A DNA stretch of 64,000 bases from Deltaproteobacteria bacterium HGW-Deltaproteobacteria-18. Its GTDB lineage: Bacteria > Desulfobacterota > Desulfovibrionia > Desulfovibrionales > Desulfomicrobiaceae. Every line of letters begins with the position of its first letter. Position 1 is the first letter of the stretch. Positions 1-8,338 of the stretch are shown here, piece after piece. Location of the stretch: the NCBI GenBank assembly GCA_002841885.1, contig PHBE01000007.1, positions 62,001-126,000 of the forward strand, written 5' to 3'. The notes under the pieces were generated by a model, which made no database searches, was not told the DNA's origin, and saw nothing but the letters and a program-made list of their open reading frames with translations. A program made the translations under genes and the position numbers.

Positions 1-684
1 GGTCAGCCCGTAGGCCTTGGCAAAATAGCCCCATGAGGGATGGAAGACAAGGAATGTCCGTTTTTCCGGGGGCAACGGTGCCAGAATGGACCGGATTTCG
101 CGGTCGAGTTCGTCCAGTTCCCTTTCGAAGGCGGCAGCATTGGCGGCATAGAGATCCGCCCGATCGGGATCCACACGGCTGAGACCGTCCCGGATGTGAG
201 CCACCTGAATCCTGACCAGCGCGGGATCGAGCCAGATGTGCGGGTCGAGCATGCCCTGGTCAGGATCGTGCTGGTCGTGGCGTCCGGCATCATCCGCCTC
301 CGTCACGTGTCCATCCCCGGCGTGGTCTTCTTCGTGGTGATGCTCCTCGCTCATGGGAATCTTTGCGATGCCCTCGGCCGTGTGTACGACGGTCATTTTC
401 GGGCTTGCGCCCATGATCCGCTCAAGCCAAGTCTGATCGAAGCTGTCGCCGATGGCAAAGTAGATGCTGGCCTTGGCCAGTTCGGCCATTTGCCTTGGCC
501 TTGGCTCGTAAGCGTGGGGATTGGCCCCGGGTTCGACCATGACCGCAACGGGGACCTCGCCGCCGCTGACTTTGTCAACAAAGTATTTTTGCGGAGTTAT
601 GGTCACGAAGGCGGAGGGAGCGGCCTGGGCCGAGACTGAGAACAAACTCAGTAACAAGGTGAGCAAGCAAAGGTTTTTTCTCAT
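1..684 (-). CDS. znuA: Zinc ABC transporter substrate-binding protein, ZnuA/TroA-like (3' end outside window)
   Basis: Periplasmic metal-binding component of a ZnuABC-type importer. The ATG at 684 is preceded by GGAGG and opens a signal peptide (MRKNLCLLTLLLSLFSVSAQA). The mature part shows family hallmarks: a PHAYEPRPRQM segment carrying the first metal-ligand His, a His/Asp/Glu-rich loop (EEHHHEEDHAGDGH, roughly residues 113-126), then DPHIWLDP with another ligand His. Only 228 codons are visible and the frame is open to base 1, so the C-terminal lobe and any znuBC genes lie beyond the left edge. The His-rich loop favours zinc over manganese. The divergent promoter holds two dyad sequences that may be metal-regulator sites. 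Confidence 0.88.
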   Translation of the reverse strand, partial: MRKNLCLLTLLLSLFSVSAQAAPSAFVTITPQKYFVDKVSGGEVPVAVMVEPGANPHAYEPRPRQMAELAKASIYFAIGDSFDQTWLERIMGASPKMTVVHTAEGIAKIPMSEEHHHEEDHAGDGHVTEADDAGRHDQHDPDQGMLDPHIWLDPALVRIQVAHIRDGLSRVDPDRADLYAANAAAFERELDELDREIRSILAPLPPEKRTFLVFHPSWGYFAKAYGLT

Positions 685-713
685 TTTTCCTCCATGATTT
701 TGGAAGGATATTT

Positions 714-760
714 ATGCAACAGAATTGCATGAAGTCAAGGTTCGTGCAACAAAGTTGCGT
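714..760. promoter_or_regulatory. Two 17-bp dyad operators in the znuA divergent promoter (putative Zur/Fur-family sites)
   Basis: ATGCAACAGAATTGCAT (714-730) is a perfect 6-bp inverted repeat with a 5-base spacer. GTGCAACAAAGTTGCGT (744-760) matches it at 13 of 17 positions and keeps an inner GCAAC/GTTGC dyad. The copies are exactly 30 bp apart, about three helical turns. They lie 30 bp from the znuA start and 77 bp from the nitroreductase start, so a dimeric repressor there could control both directions. Assignment to Zur is inference from the znuA neighbour; only the repeats are seen directly. Confidence 0.6.
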
Positions 761-836
761 GCCTTTGCCGCACTTGTGCATCCACCGCTCACGCCGTAGG
801 AGGGAAATGTTCACGCTCATGACTTTTGGAGGAAGC

Positions 837-1676
837 ATGCTTGATTTCATCATTGACGAGACCCGCTGCGTACAGTGCGGAGAATGCGCGGCCGATTGCC
901 CGGTGTCCATCATAACCATGGACGAAGGCTTGCCGCGCATTCCCGAGCACCGGGAGTCGTATTGCATCGGGTGCCAGCACTGCCTGGCCGTTTGTCCCAC
1001 CGCAGCCCTTTCCATTCTGGGCAAGGACCCGGATCGGAGCGCTCCGGTTTTGCCCCCGTCTCCCGATGCGCTGGAAAATCTGATCAAGAGCCGACGTTCA
1101 GTACGTCGCTTCCGTCCTGAAAGCGTTGACGGGGAAATTCTTGACAGGCTCATGGACGTGGTCGCCCATGCGCCGACGGGCAAGAATCAGCGCCGGGTCC
1201 GCTTCACCCTGGTTGACGACCCGCAGGTGATGGAACAGATCCGGGTCCGGACCATGGACGGGATCCGCAAGGCCGTGCTCGAGGACAGCCTGCCCGATGG
1301 CATGGAGTTCTTCGCCAAGATGGTCGCCCCTTACGATCAGGGGCGGGACATCATCTATCGCAAGGCTCCGCACATGATCATCGCTTCCGCGCCCAGGGAT
1401 TCGGCCGCTCCGGACGCGGATCCGTTCATAGCCCTGTCCTATTTCGAGCTCATGGCCCATAGCCTGGGATTGGGCACCGTCTGGTGCGGCTTTGCGCGCT
1501 GGGCTCTGCAGAGCGTGGTTCCGGAGCTTGGACGGGCGCTTGGCATCCCGGCCGATCATCGCTCAATGTACGCCATGATGTTCGGTCATCCGGCGGTAAG
1601 CTATGCCCGCACCGTGCAGCGCGACGTCGCGGATGTGCACCGGGTCGGCCTGGCCGGTCTGGAGGGCGGACGGTGA
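837..1676 (+). CDS. Nitroreductase-family protein with N-terminal 2x[4Fe-4S] ferredoxin domain
   Basis: Cytoplasmic flavoprotein of the nitroreductase fold (FMN, usually NAD(P)H- or ferredoxin-linked) fused to a bacterial-type ferredoxin. The first ~60 residues hold two clusters, CVQCGECAADCP and CIGCQHCLAVCP. The nitroreductase part follows with SRRSVRRF (FMN phosphate contact) and a C-terminal GLGTVWCGFA segment. Two ATG starts each have an SD: 807 (AGGAGGG, 3-nt spacing) and 837 (GGAGG, 4-nt spacing). I prefer 837 because it begins directly at the ferredoxin fold. The stop overlaps the next gene as GTGA, so the two are probably co-translated. The substrate cannot be read from sequence. Confidence 0.88.
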   Translation: MLDFIIDETRCVQCGECAADCPVSIITMDEGLPRIPEHRESYCIGCQHCLAVCPTAALSILGKDPDRSAPVLPPSPDALENLIKSRRSVRRFRPESVDGEILDRLMDVVAHAPTGKNQRRVRFTLVDDPQVMEQIRVRTMDGIRKAVLEDSLPDGMEFFAKMVAPYDQGRDIIYRKAPHMIIASAPRDSAAPDADPFIALSYFELMAHSLGLGTVWCGFARWALQSVVPELGRALGIPADHRSMYAMMFGHPAVSYARTVQRDVADVHRVGLAGLEGGR

Positions 1677-3472
1677 AGCAGCACATCCTGACGGCTCTGG
1701 GCGAGCGGGTGGTGGTGGCCGACGGGGCCATGGGGTCGCTGCTGTTTGATCGCGGCGTGGACAGCTCATCCTGTTACGATGCCCTGAACCTGACCGATCC
1801 GGCGCTGGTGCGATCCATCCACAAGGCCTACGCAGACGCCGGTGCGGAGATCATCGAGACCAACACTTTCGGGGCCAACAGGGCCAAGCTCGGGCGTTTC
1901 GATCTGGCGGACAGGACCCGCGAGATCAACCTGCGTGGCGCGGAACTGGCACGCGCCGAGGCCGGGGCCGGTCGCTGGGTTGCCGGGGCCATGGGGCCAT
2001 TGGGGCGCATGGGGCTTGATCCGTTCAGCCAGGGGGAATTGGAGGATATCTTCAGTCAGCAGGCTCAGGCCCTGGTGGAAGGGGGCGCCGATTTCATCAT
2101 TCTTGAAACCTTCGCCAGCCTGTCTCTCCTGCTGACCGCCCTGCGCGGGGTCAAGGCCGGGGTATCCGTGCCCGTTGCCGCGCAGATGGTTTTCACCCAG
2201 CGCGGGCGGACTCATTCAGGGCGCACGGCCCGTGAATGTTTCGACGCCCTGATCAGGGCCGGTGCCGACGTGGTGGGCCTCAACTGCGGGATCGGCCCCA
2301 AGAATGCCCTGGAGGTCGTGCAGGGGCTGGGCCCCGTGACGGTCCCGCTCTCGGTGCTGCCCAACGCGGGATTTCCCGAGTCTTCCGGCGATCGTCTCAT
2401 CTATGCGTCCTCTCCCGAGTATTTCGCCCGTCGCACCGCGGCTTGCGCGACCTATGGCGCACGCCTTTTGGGAGGGTGCTGCGGCACCGCCCCGGAGCAT
2501 ATCGCGGCTTTGGTGCGTGTCCTTGACGCGGGTTCCCCCGAGGCGCGGATCATTTCCGTGTCGCCGGACGAGACAAGGACGCAGACAGCCGCCCCAACCC
2601 GCCTGTCCCGTCGTCTTGGCGAGGGCAAGGTCATTCTGGTGGAGCTCGACCCGCCCAAGCATCTCGATGTCGAGCCGGTCCTGGCGGCGGCCGAGGCCCT
2701 GGCCACCGCCGGCGTGGACGCCATCACCATCGCCGAGAATCCGCTGGCCGTGCCGCGCCTGTCAAACATCGTGCTGGCCGGCATGGTCCGTGCCAGGACC
2801 GGCGTGGACGTGGTGGTGCACATGACGGGCCGCGACCGCAACCTGGTCGGCATGCAATCGACCATCATGGGGCTGGCCGCATCGAATCTGCACAACGTCC
2901 TGGCCGTGACCGGCGACCCGCCTTCGGCCGGGAGCGCGGAGCGGGTCTCGGGAGTTTACGACCTGCGTTCGCTTGAACTCATGGCGCTTCTGGCCGGGTT
3001 CAACGAGGGACGCAACCACTATGGGGATTCCATGCGCCTGCCCGTCAATTTCTGCATCGGCGGCGCCTTCAATCCCAATACCCGGAGCATGGCGCTGCAG
3101 GTCGGGCGCATGGAGAAAAAAATGGCGGCCGGGGCAAGCTATTTTTTGACTCAGCCCGTATATTCCAAAGAGCGCGTGGATGAAATTCTGGCCGCGACCG
3201 CGCACATAACCGCACCCATCGTGCTCGGCATCATGCCGCTGGCGAGCAGCCGCAACGCCGAGTTTCTGCACAACGAGTTTCCCGGCATCGAGATTCCGTC
3301 CGAAACCCGTGAGCGCATGGCCCGTGCCGGAGAGCATGGCCAGGAAGAGGGCGTGAACATCGCCTGGGAACTGCTGGAGTACGCCTGGCCTCATTTTGCC
3401 GGGGTGTACATCATTCCGCCCTTCAACCGCCACGCCATGGCCCTTGAATTGATGCGACGGCTGGGGCGCTGA
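1673..3472 (+). CDS. Bifunctional homocysteine S-methyltransferase / methylenetetrahydrofolate reductase
   Basis: A 599-residue fusion. The N-terminal ~300 residues are a homocysteine-binding TIM barrel (DGAMGSLL; zinc-ligand cysteines in GLNCG and GGCCGT). The C-terminal ~290 residues are a MetF-type FAD barrel (VELDPPKHLD, AVTGDPP, FCIGGAFNP, YFLTQPVY, GIMPL). Together they would make 5-methyl-THF and pass methyl groups to homocysteine for methionine synthesis. The architecture matches the B. subtilis YitJ type. No cobalamin-binding domain is present, so methyl transfer is either B12-independent or needs a separate corrinoid protein. GTG start at 1673 with GGAGGGCGG upstream, overlapping the previous stop. 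Confidence 0.9.
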   Translation: MKQHILTALGERVVVADGAMGSLLFDRGVDSSSCYDALNLTDPALVRSIHKAYADAGAEIIETNTFGANRAKLGRFDLADRTREINLRGAELARAEAGAGRWVAGAMGPLGRMGLDPFSQGELEDIFSQQAQALVEGGADFIILETFASLSLLLTALRGVKAGVSVPVAAQMVFTQRGRTHSGRTARECFDALIRAGADVVGLNCGIGPKNALEVVQGLGPVTVPLSVLPNAGFPESSGDRLIYASSPEYFARRTAACATYGARLLGGCCGTAPEHIAALVRVLDAGSPEARIISVSPDETRTQTAAPTRLSRRLGEGKVILVELDPPKHLDVEPVLAAAEALATAGVDAITIAENPLAVPRLSNIVLAGMVRARTGVDVVVHMTGRDRNLVGMQSTIMGLAASNLHNVLAVTGDPPSAGSAERVSGVYDLRSLELMALLAGFNEGRNHYGDSMRLPVNFCIGGAFNPNTRSMALQVGRMEKKMAAGASYFLTQPVYSKERVDEILAATAHITAPIVLGIMPLASSRNAEFLHNEFPGIEIPSETRERMARAGEHGQEEGVNIAWELLEYAWPHFAGVYIIPPFNRHAMALELMRRLGR

Positions 3473-3480
3473 AATAAAAA

Positions 3481-3513
3481 AACGGCCGGAATATTTTCCC
3501 GGCCGTTTTTTTT
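3481..3513. terminator. Bidirectional intrinsic terminator
   Basis: A 9-bp stem, AACGGCCGG (3481-3489) paired with CCGGCCGTT (3499-3507), is followed by a T-run to 3513 and preceded by an A-rich tract at 3473-3482. It lies between the convergent metF-fusion and SH3-protein genes, so it can serve both. Confidence 0.9.
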
Positions 3514-3528
3514 CATGGGGGAAATCCG

Positions 3529-4680
3529 TCAGCCCAGACCACCACCGCTGCTGACGTAGCGCTCCATGACCCACCCGCGTAAATCTTCTTCCCCCTCCAC
3601 TTCCACATAGAGCCACCCGGGTGCGCTGCCGAGCACGCGCAGGACTGTGTAGCGCCCGACCTGGGAGATGACCGCCTCATAGGTTTCCGGGCCGTAACGG
3701 ATGTTCAGGAGGTCGATGATGACTTCAACCCGATCCGGACGGCTTGCGATGTGGCTGCGTATCGGTTCCACAACCTGATAGCCCGTGGGCACCCTGCGGT
3801 AAAAGACGTCGCCGAAGACATGGTAGGTGATGCCGGCGGAGAGAACCATACGGCTGCCCAGCGGAATGTTCAGCACGACCAGGCCGAGCGGCGGGCGTAC
3901 CAGGATGAATCCGCTGTTCCAGGGACGATAGAACCTGCCGGAATAATAATGATATCTGTCCCGACCGTGCACGACTACGGCATGGCGCGAGGGAATCTTG
4001 TGGACCACGCGCGTGATGCTCACGGGCCGTTGCCCTTTGCCGCCGTCATGACGCAATTGCGAGGAGCGCTTGCCGCTGTCTTTTATTTGCCGATAATCCC
4101 TTTGATAATAGGTCCACGACCGTCTTGAGTCTCGATGATCATCGCGTCCGCCATTATCGTGGGAGACAAAAAGGCTTTGTTGCAGCGGGGTTTGCTGCCG
4201 GGGCTGTGCGACATGAACGACGCGGCGTTTTTTGTTCTGACGCTTATCGGTCGAGTCATGTCCGAGGCGCTTCGGACCCTGGTCATGGCGCTCGAGGTCG
4301 GCCGTAGGGGGCATCTTTGCAGTACTTGCGGATCCAGGACCTTTGCCCCCTGACTCAGTTGCTTCATTTAAAGCGCCTCGCTCGGAGGCAGTGGGCTTGG
4401 GCAGGGCCAGCGCCTGGTTATCAGGTCCGGCGTTGTCGCGCCGAGAATGCGGTTTGAAATCAGCATGTTGTTCCTGCTTGTCTCGGCCATGGCGCGAGTC
4501 CTTGAAATCGGTGGGCTTCCGGTCGTTTGGACGGGAATCCTTTTTCCTGAATTCGTGTTCGGCAGGGCTTTGCGGCTCCTGGGGCAATTTTTGCGCTCCC
4601 TGGACCGGCATGGCCAGGAAATGAAGGCAGAGCAGAGCCGCAAGGAGCGGCAGGCGTGTATTTTTGAATAAGGTGTCCAT
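3529..4680 (-). CDS. Exported protein with DUF6515-like region and C-terminal bacterial SH3 domain
   Basis: 383 residues from an ATG at 4680 with GGAGG upstream. A signal peptide (about residues 1-28, ending MPVQGA) is followed by ~200 residues of low-complexity, Lys/Arg/Asp/Gln-rich sequence, probably disordered. A conserved block then follows (YYSGRFYRPW, PPLGLVVLNIPLG, GITYHVFGDVFYRRV) of the kind annotated DUF6515. The last ~65 residues resemble an SH3b domain (LNIRYGPETY, YTVLRVLGSAPGWLYV, RGWVMERYV), often a cell-wall or protein-binding module. A periplasmic or surface location is likely; the function is unknown. It stands alone, with no same-strand gene within 170 bp. Confidence 0.78.
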   Translation of the reverse strand: MDTLFKNTRLPLLAALLCLHFLAMPVQGAQKLPQEPQSPAEHEFRKKDSRPNDRKPTDFKDSRHGRDKQEQHADFKPHSRRDNAGPDNQALALPKPTASERGALNEATESGGKGPGSASTAKMPPTADLERHDQGPKRLGHDSTDKRQNKKRRVVHVAQPRQQTPLQQSLFVSHDNGGRDDHRDSRRSWTYYQRDYRQIKDSGKRSSQLRHDGGKGQRPVSITRVVHKIPSRHAVVVHGRDRYHYYSGRFYRPWNSGFILVRPPLGLVVLNIPLGSRMVLSAGITYHVFGDVFYRRVPTGYQVVEPIRSHIASRPDRVEVIIDLLNIRYGPETYEAVISQVGRYTVLRVLGSAPGWLYVEVEGEEDLRGWVMERYVSSGGGLG

Positions 4681-4855
4681 GGTTCCTCCCTGGATTATTG
4701 AGGGATTCCAAGGCAAGTGGCGTGCCAAGGCGGGAAGATGGCGTTCGGCGGGGAAAGTCCGGCGCCAGGCGGCGCCGAGGAGAGGGACGTGTGGATAAAA
4801 GTTGTGCAGTTCAGGCCTGTTTGAGCACTCTTTTCACAGCTGGCGGAACTCGTAT

Positions 4856-6196
4856 CTATTCCAGTCCGAGGCGCTTGAGCTTGTAGATGAGTCCGCGCCG
4901 GGTGATGCCCAGGAGCTGTGCCGCGTGGGTGCGGTTGCCTCCGGTTTGCTTCAGGGCGGCGGTGACGGCCTCGATTTCGTGCTGTTCGAGGGTCTTGGCC
5001 TGGGCCGGGGCATCTTCCGGCAAGAGGCCTCGTGATTCCGGAGCGGTCTTGCCTGCGGACCTGCGCACGGCGGGCGGAAGATGTTCGGGCAGGATGACGT
5101 CGGTCTGGCTCAGGAGGCGTACATGGGACATGGCGTTGGCCAGTTCTCGCACATTGCCCGGCCAGGGGTGGCTGATGAGAGTCTGCAGGGCCGCGCGCGA
5201 GAGCCTTTTGGCTTCGGTCTTGTCCTTGTTCAGGAAGGCCCGCGCCAGGGGCGGGATGTCTTCCGGGCGCTCCCGCAGGGGGGGGATATCGATGGTGATG
5301 ACGTTCAGCCGGTAGAAGAGGTCCTGACGAAAACGCCCCTCGGCCACGTCGGTTTCCAGGTCATGGTTGGTCGCCGCGATGAGTCTGCAGTCGATGAGAG
5401 CCTCCTTGTCCGAGCCTACGGGGGTGATGCGCCCGGTTTCCGTGGCCCGCAGCAGGGACGGCTGCAACTCCAGGGGCATGTCGCCGATTTCGTCGAGAAA
5501 GAGGGTCCCTTCATGGGCTTCGCGAAAATATCCCTTGCGCTTGGTTACTGCTCCGGTGAAGGCGCCTTTTTCATGCCCGAACAGTTCGCTGGCCAGCAGG
5601 GCCGGGGCGATGGCCGCGCAGTTGACCGGGACCATGGGCTTGTCGCCACGAGCGCTGTGCCGGTGGATGAATTGCGCCACGACCTCTTTTCCGCAGCCGC
5701 TCTCGCCGGTCAGAAGAATCGTGGCGTCGCTGGGCGCCACGCGGTAGGCGTCGCGCAGTACGACGCGCATGGCCGGGCTCTCGGCCACGATGCCGGCCAA
5801 TGATCCGGCGGGGATTTCCGTGTCCGTGCCGGCGTCCACGCCCAGCGTGTCGCGTACGGCCGCAAGGAGTTCGTCCAGATCCACGGGTTTGGCCAGATAG
5901 TCCACGGCTCCGAGTTTGAGGGCGTCCACGGCCTCGCGCACATCGGCGTAGGCGGTGACCAGAAGAAAGGGCAGTTCCGGTTTTCTGGCCCTCACCCGGC
6001 GAAGCAGATCGAGTCCGCTTTCGCCTGGCATGCGTACGTCGCTGATGATCATGTCCAGCGGTTCACGGCCCAGAAATCCCAGCGCGTCGGCAGCATTTGC
6101 GGCTTCCAGCACGTCAAGTCCCGCGCCTCGCAGCACGCGGGCGTAGAGTTCACGGTAGCGGACCTCGTCGTCGACGACCAGAATGGATCTGTTCAT
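4856..6196 (-). CDS. Sigma-54-dependent NtrC-family response regulator
   Basis: 446 residues in three domains. An N-terminal receiver carries the DDE acidic pocket (ILVVDDE), phospho-acceptor D53 (IISDVRMP) and KP (LAKPVD). The AAA+ domain has Walker A GESGCGKE, the sigma-54 contact loop GAFTGA, and an arginine-rich sensor region (PPLRERPEDIPP). A C-terminal Fis-type helix-turn-helix (GGNRTHAAQLLGITRRGLIYKLKRLG) completes it. It should activate sigma-54 promoters when phosphorylated by the kinase encoded just upstream, with which it overlaps by ATGA. The start at 6196 gives a family-typical N-terminus; a longer in-frame extension would lie inside the kinase gene. Confidence 0.93.
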   Translation of the reverse strand: MNRSILVVDDEVRYRELYARVLRGAGLDVLEAANAADALGFLGREPLDMIISDVRMPGESGLDLLRRVRARKPELPFLLVTAYADVREAVDALKLGAVDYLAKPVDLDELLAAVRDTLGVDAGTDTEIPAGSLAGIVAESPAMRVVLRDAYRVAPSDATILLTGESGCGKEVVAQFIHRHSARGDKPMVPVNCAAIAPALLASELFGHEKGAFTGAVTKRKGYFREAHEGTLFLDEIGDMPLELQPSLLRATETGRITPVGSDKEALIDCRLIAATNHDLETDVAEGRFRQDLFYRLNVITIDIPPLRERPEDIPPLARAFLNKDKTEAKRLSRAALQTLISHPWPGNVRELANAMSHVRLLSQTDVILPEHLPPAVRRSAGKTAPESRGLLPEDAPAQAKTLEQHEIEAVTAALKQTGGNRTHAAQLLGITRRGLIYKLKRLGLE

Positions 6197-7500
6197 GAAG
6201 TCTCTCTTGCGGGTTTGATGCCGGAAATGGTCATGGTCGTGCCCTGGCCCCGGACGGACCGGGCACTTATTTTCCAACCATGAGCCTCCACCACGCGTTT
6301 GACAATGGCCAATCCCAGCCCGTGGCCCGTGGGCGATCCGCTGACGTAGGGCTTGAAGATGTCCGGCAGCAGTTCGGAGGAGATGCCGTGCCCTTGGTCT
6401 TCAACGGTGAGGAGCAGCCTGCGCTCCCGGTTGCCGAGTGCGATCCTGACCGTCGTAACCGCCGGCGAGGCGTGCAGGCTGTTTAAAAGCAGATTGACCA
6501 GTACCTGGCGCAGCATGGCTTCGTCGGCATGGATGGTGGTGGCTTTGACCTGAGTCAGAAGTTCGACGCCGCCAGCTTCGAAGTCGGGTCCGAGGATGTG
6601 GGCCACTTCCCGGCAGAGCCTGTCGATGCGCACAGGTGCGAGGCTGGGTTTTCGCTGACGGGCGAAGTTCATGAAGTTTCCCAGACGAGACGAGGCCTTG
6701 TCCACCTCGTCCATGATGTGCCCGAGCATGGCCCGGCTTTCGGCCGGAATATCGTGCCGGGCTTCGATCTGTTGGGCCATGCCCATGATGATGCCGAGCG
6801 GGTTCTTGGTCTCGTGGGCCAGACCGGCGGCGGCAAGGCCGAGTTCTTCCAGATGCGCGCTGCGGATACGTTCGGCGGCCAGTTCGCCGGCCAGGATGCG
6901 GCGGCGTATGCCAGTGATCCAGACGATCGTGACAGCGAGGATGCAAACCAGGGCGGAGGCGAAGATAGGGCCCTGACGTTGCCAGAACCAGGACGTGGTG
7001 AAATTTTCCGAGGTGTTGCGAAAACCCAGGTACATGACCGGGTTGCTGTACGGCCAAAGCCCAAGGCCCAGGTTGGTCGCTTCGAGCGCCTCGGTCCAGT
7101 TGGCGGGGATGTGGGCGGGTTGCAGGGGGGACCACATGACATAGAGATCGTCCGTGTCCATTTCGCCCCGGGTGCTGTTGGTCATCAGGAATTCCGGCAT
7201 CGTCCCGGTCTGGGCCAGGCGACCATGACGGCCCTGGACCACGACAAAGAGGGTGCGCGAACCGCGAATGATGCTTGAGAGTACGGTCTCAACCTGTTTC
7301 CAGTCGGTCAGTTCGCCGTTGCTCATGGATGCGATGACCGCGTTCAGCGTGGCGAAGCTGTCCTGGGCACGCTGCCGACGCCACTCCATGGAGCGGTCGG
7401 AATACCCTTGCCAGGACCAGGAGACCCAGACGCAAAGCGCCATGATCAGCACCAGTGCAGTCAGGAGGGGGATGCGGTAAAGCCGGGTTTCGTGTTTCAT
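6193..7500 (-). CDS. Membrane sensor histidine kinase (partner of the sigma-54 regulator)
   Basis: 435 residues. TM1 lies near residues 11-32 and TM2 near 180-198 (FASALVCILAVTIVWITGI), bracketing a ~145-residue periplasmic sensor region with no recognised domain. The cytoplasmic part has a HisKA box LAHETKNPLG with H229, then HATPase motifs (LVNLLLNSLHA, DQGHGI, GHGLGLAIVKRV). This layout resembles the ZraS/HydH class. A strong SD (AAGGAGG) precedes the ATG at 7500. The regulator gene overlaps its end. The signal is unknown. Confidence 0.9.
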   Translation of the reverse strand: MKHETRLYRIPLLTALVLIMALCVWVSWSWQGYSDRSMEWRRQRAQDSFATLNAVIASMSNGELTDWKQVETVLSSIIRGSRTLFVVVQGRHGRLAQTGTMPEFLMTNSTRGEMDTDDLYVMWSPLQPAHIPANWTEALEATNLGLGLWPYSNPVMYLGFRNTSENFTTSWFWQRQGPIFASALVCILAVTIVWITGIRRRILAGELAAERIRSAHLEELGLAAAGLAHETKNPLGIIMGMAQQIEARHDIPAESRAMLGHIMDEVDKASSRLGNFMNFARQRKPSLAPVRIDRLCREVAHILGPDFEAGGVELLTQVKATTIHADEAMLRQVLVNLLLNSLHASPAVTTVRIALGNRERRLLLTVEDQGHGISSELLPDIFKPYVSGSPTGHGLGLAIVKRVVEAHGWKISARSVRGQGTTMTISGIKPARETS

Positions 7501-7546
7501 TTTTCCTCCTTGCCAGCTTTTGGCCTAGCAAAGAGTGTGCTGAAGA

Positions 7547-8338
7547 TTAGCCCAGCAGCATCCTGTCGGAAACTTCCGCATCTGCCTGGCTCTGGAATTT
7601 GTTCAGCAGGACCTCCACGGTAAGCCCCTCTTTCTCCTCTCCGCGTACGTCGAAGATGATGCGACCCCGATGCATCATGATCAGCCGGTTGCCCATGGTC
7701 AGGGCCTGATGCATGTTGTGGGTGACCATGAGCGTGGTCAGGCCGTGTTCGGCGACGATGTTTCGGGTCAGCTCCAGAATCTGGCCTGCGGTCTTGGGAT
7801 CAAGGGCTGCGGTGTGCTCGTCCAGGAGCAGCAGTTCGGGTCGGACCAGGGTGGCCATGACCATGGTCAGGGCCTGGCGCTGTCCGCCGGAGAGCAAGCC
7901 TGCCCGGTCCTGGATGCGGTCTTCAAGCCCAAGTCCCAGTACGCGCAGGTGCTGGCGAAAGGCTTCCCTGTCGGCCGTCTTGACGCCTCGGGCAAGGCCG
8001 CGGCGCTGTCCCCTTTTTTGGGCCAGGGCCATGTTCTGGGCAATGGAGCCGCTGGCGCAGGTGCCCATAAGCGGATCCTGAAAGACGCGGCCGATGAAGC
8101 GGGCGCGCTTGTGCTCGGGCCAGCGCGTTACGTCCGTCCCGGCCATGGTGATGCTCCCGGAGTCGAGGGCATGGGTCCCGGCCAGGCAGGACAGGAAGGT
8201 CGACTTGCCCGCGCCATTGGACCCGATGATGGTGATGAAGTCGCCCTGCTCGATATCGATGGAAAGGTCCCGCAGGCTGTGCACTTCGTTCACACTGCCG
8301 CGGTGAAAATACTTGTTGATGGCCTGGACGCGGATCAT
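7547..8338 (-). CDS. ABC transporter ATP-binding protein (TrpXYZ-like family)
   Basis: 263 residues. Walker A is GSNGAGKST, the signature is LLSGGQRQALTM, Walker B is LLLLDEHTAALD, and an H-loop (VTHNMHQAL) follows. The sequence pattern and the pairing with a LivH/RbsC-type permease fit the family that imports aromatic amino acids or similar solutes with a lipoprotein binding protein. The start overlaps the permease stop as ATGA, so the two should be translationally coupled. The C-terminal ~35 residues extend beyond the core ATPase fold. Confidence 0.88.
   Translation of the reverse strand: MIRVQAINKYFHRGSVNEVHSLRDLSIDIEQGDFITIIGSNGAGKSTFLSCLAGTHALDSGSITMAGTDVTRWPEHKRARFIGRVFQDPLMGTCASGSIAQNMALAQKRGQRRGLARGVKTADREAFRQHLRVLGLGLEDRIQDRAGLLSGGQRQALTMVMATLVRPELLLLDEHTAALDPKTAGQILELTRNIVAEHGLTTLMVTHNMHQALTMGNRLIMMHRGRIIFDVRGEEKEGLTVEVLLNKFQSQADAEVSDRMLLG

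Noticed and set aside
684-837. Riboswitch (SAM, cobalamin or Mg type) upstream of the nitroreductase/MetF operon
   Set aside because: No conserved riboswitch core was recognised; only the two dyad operators stand out.
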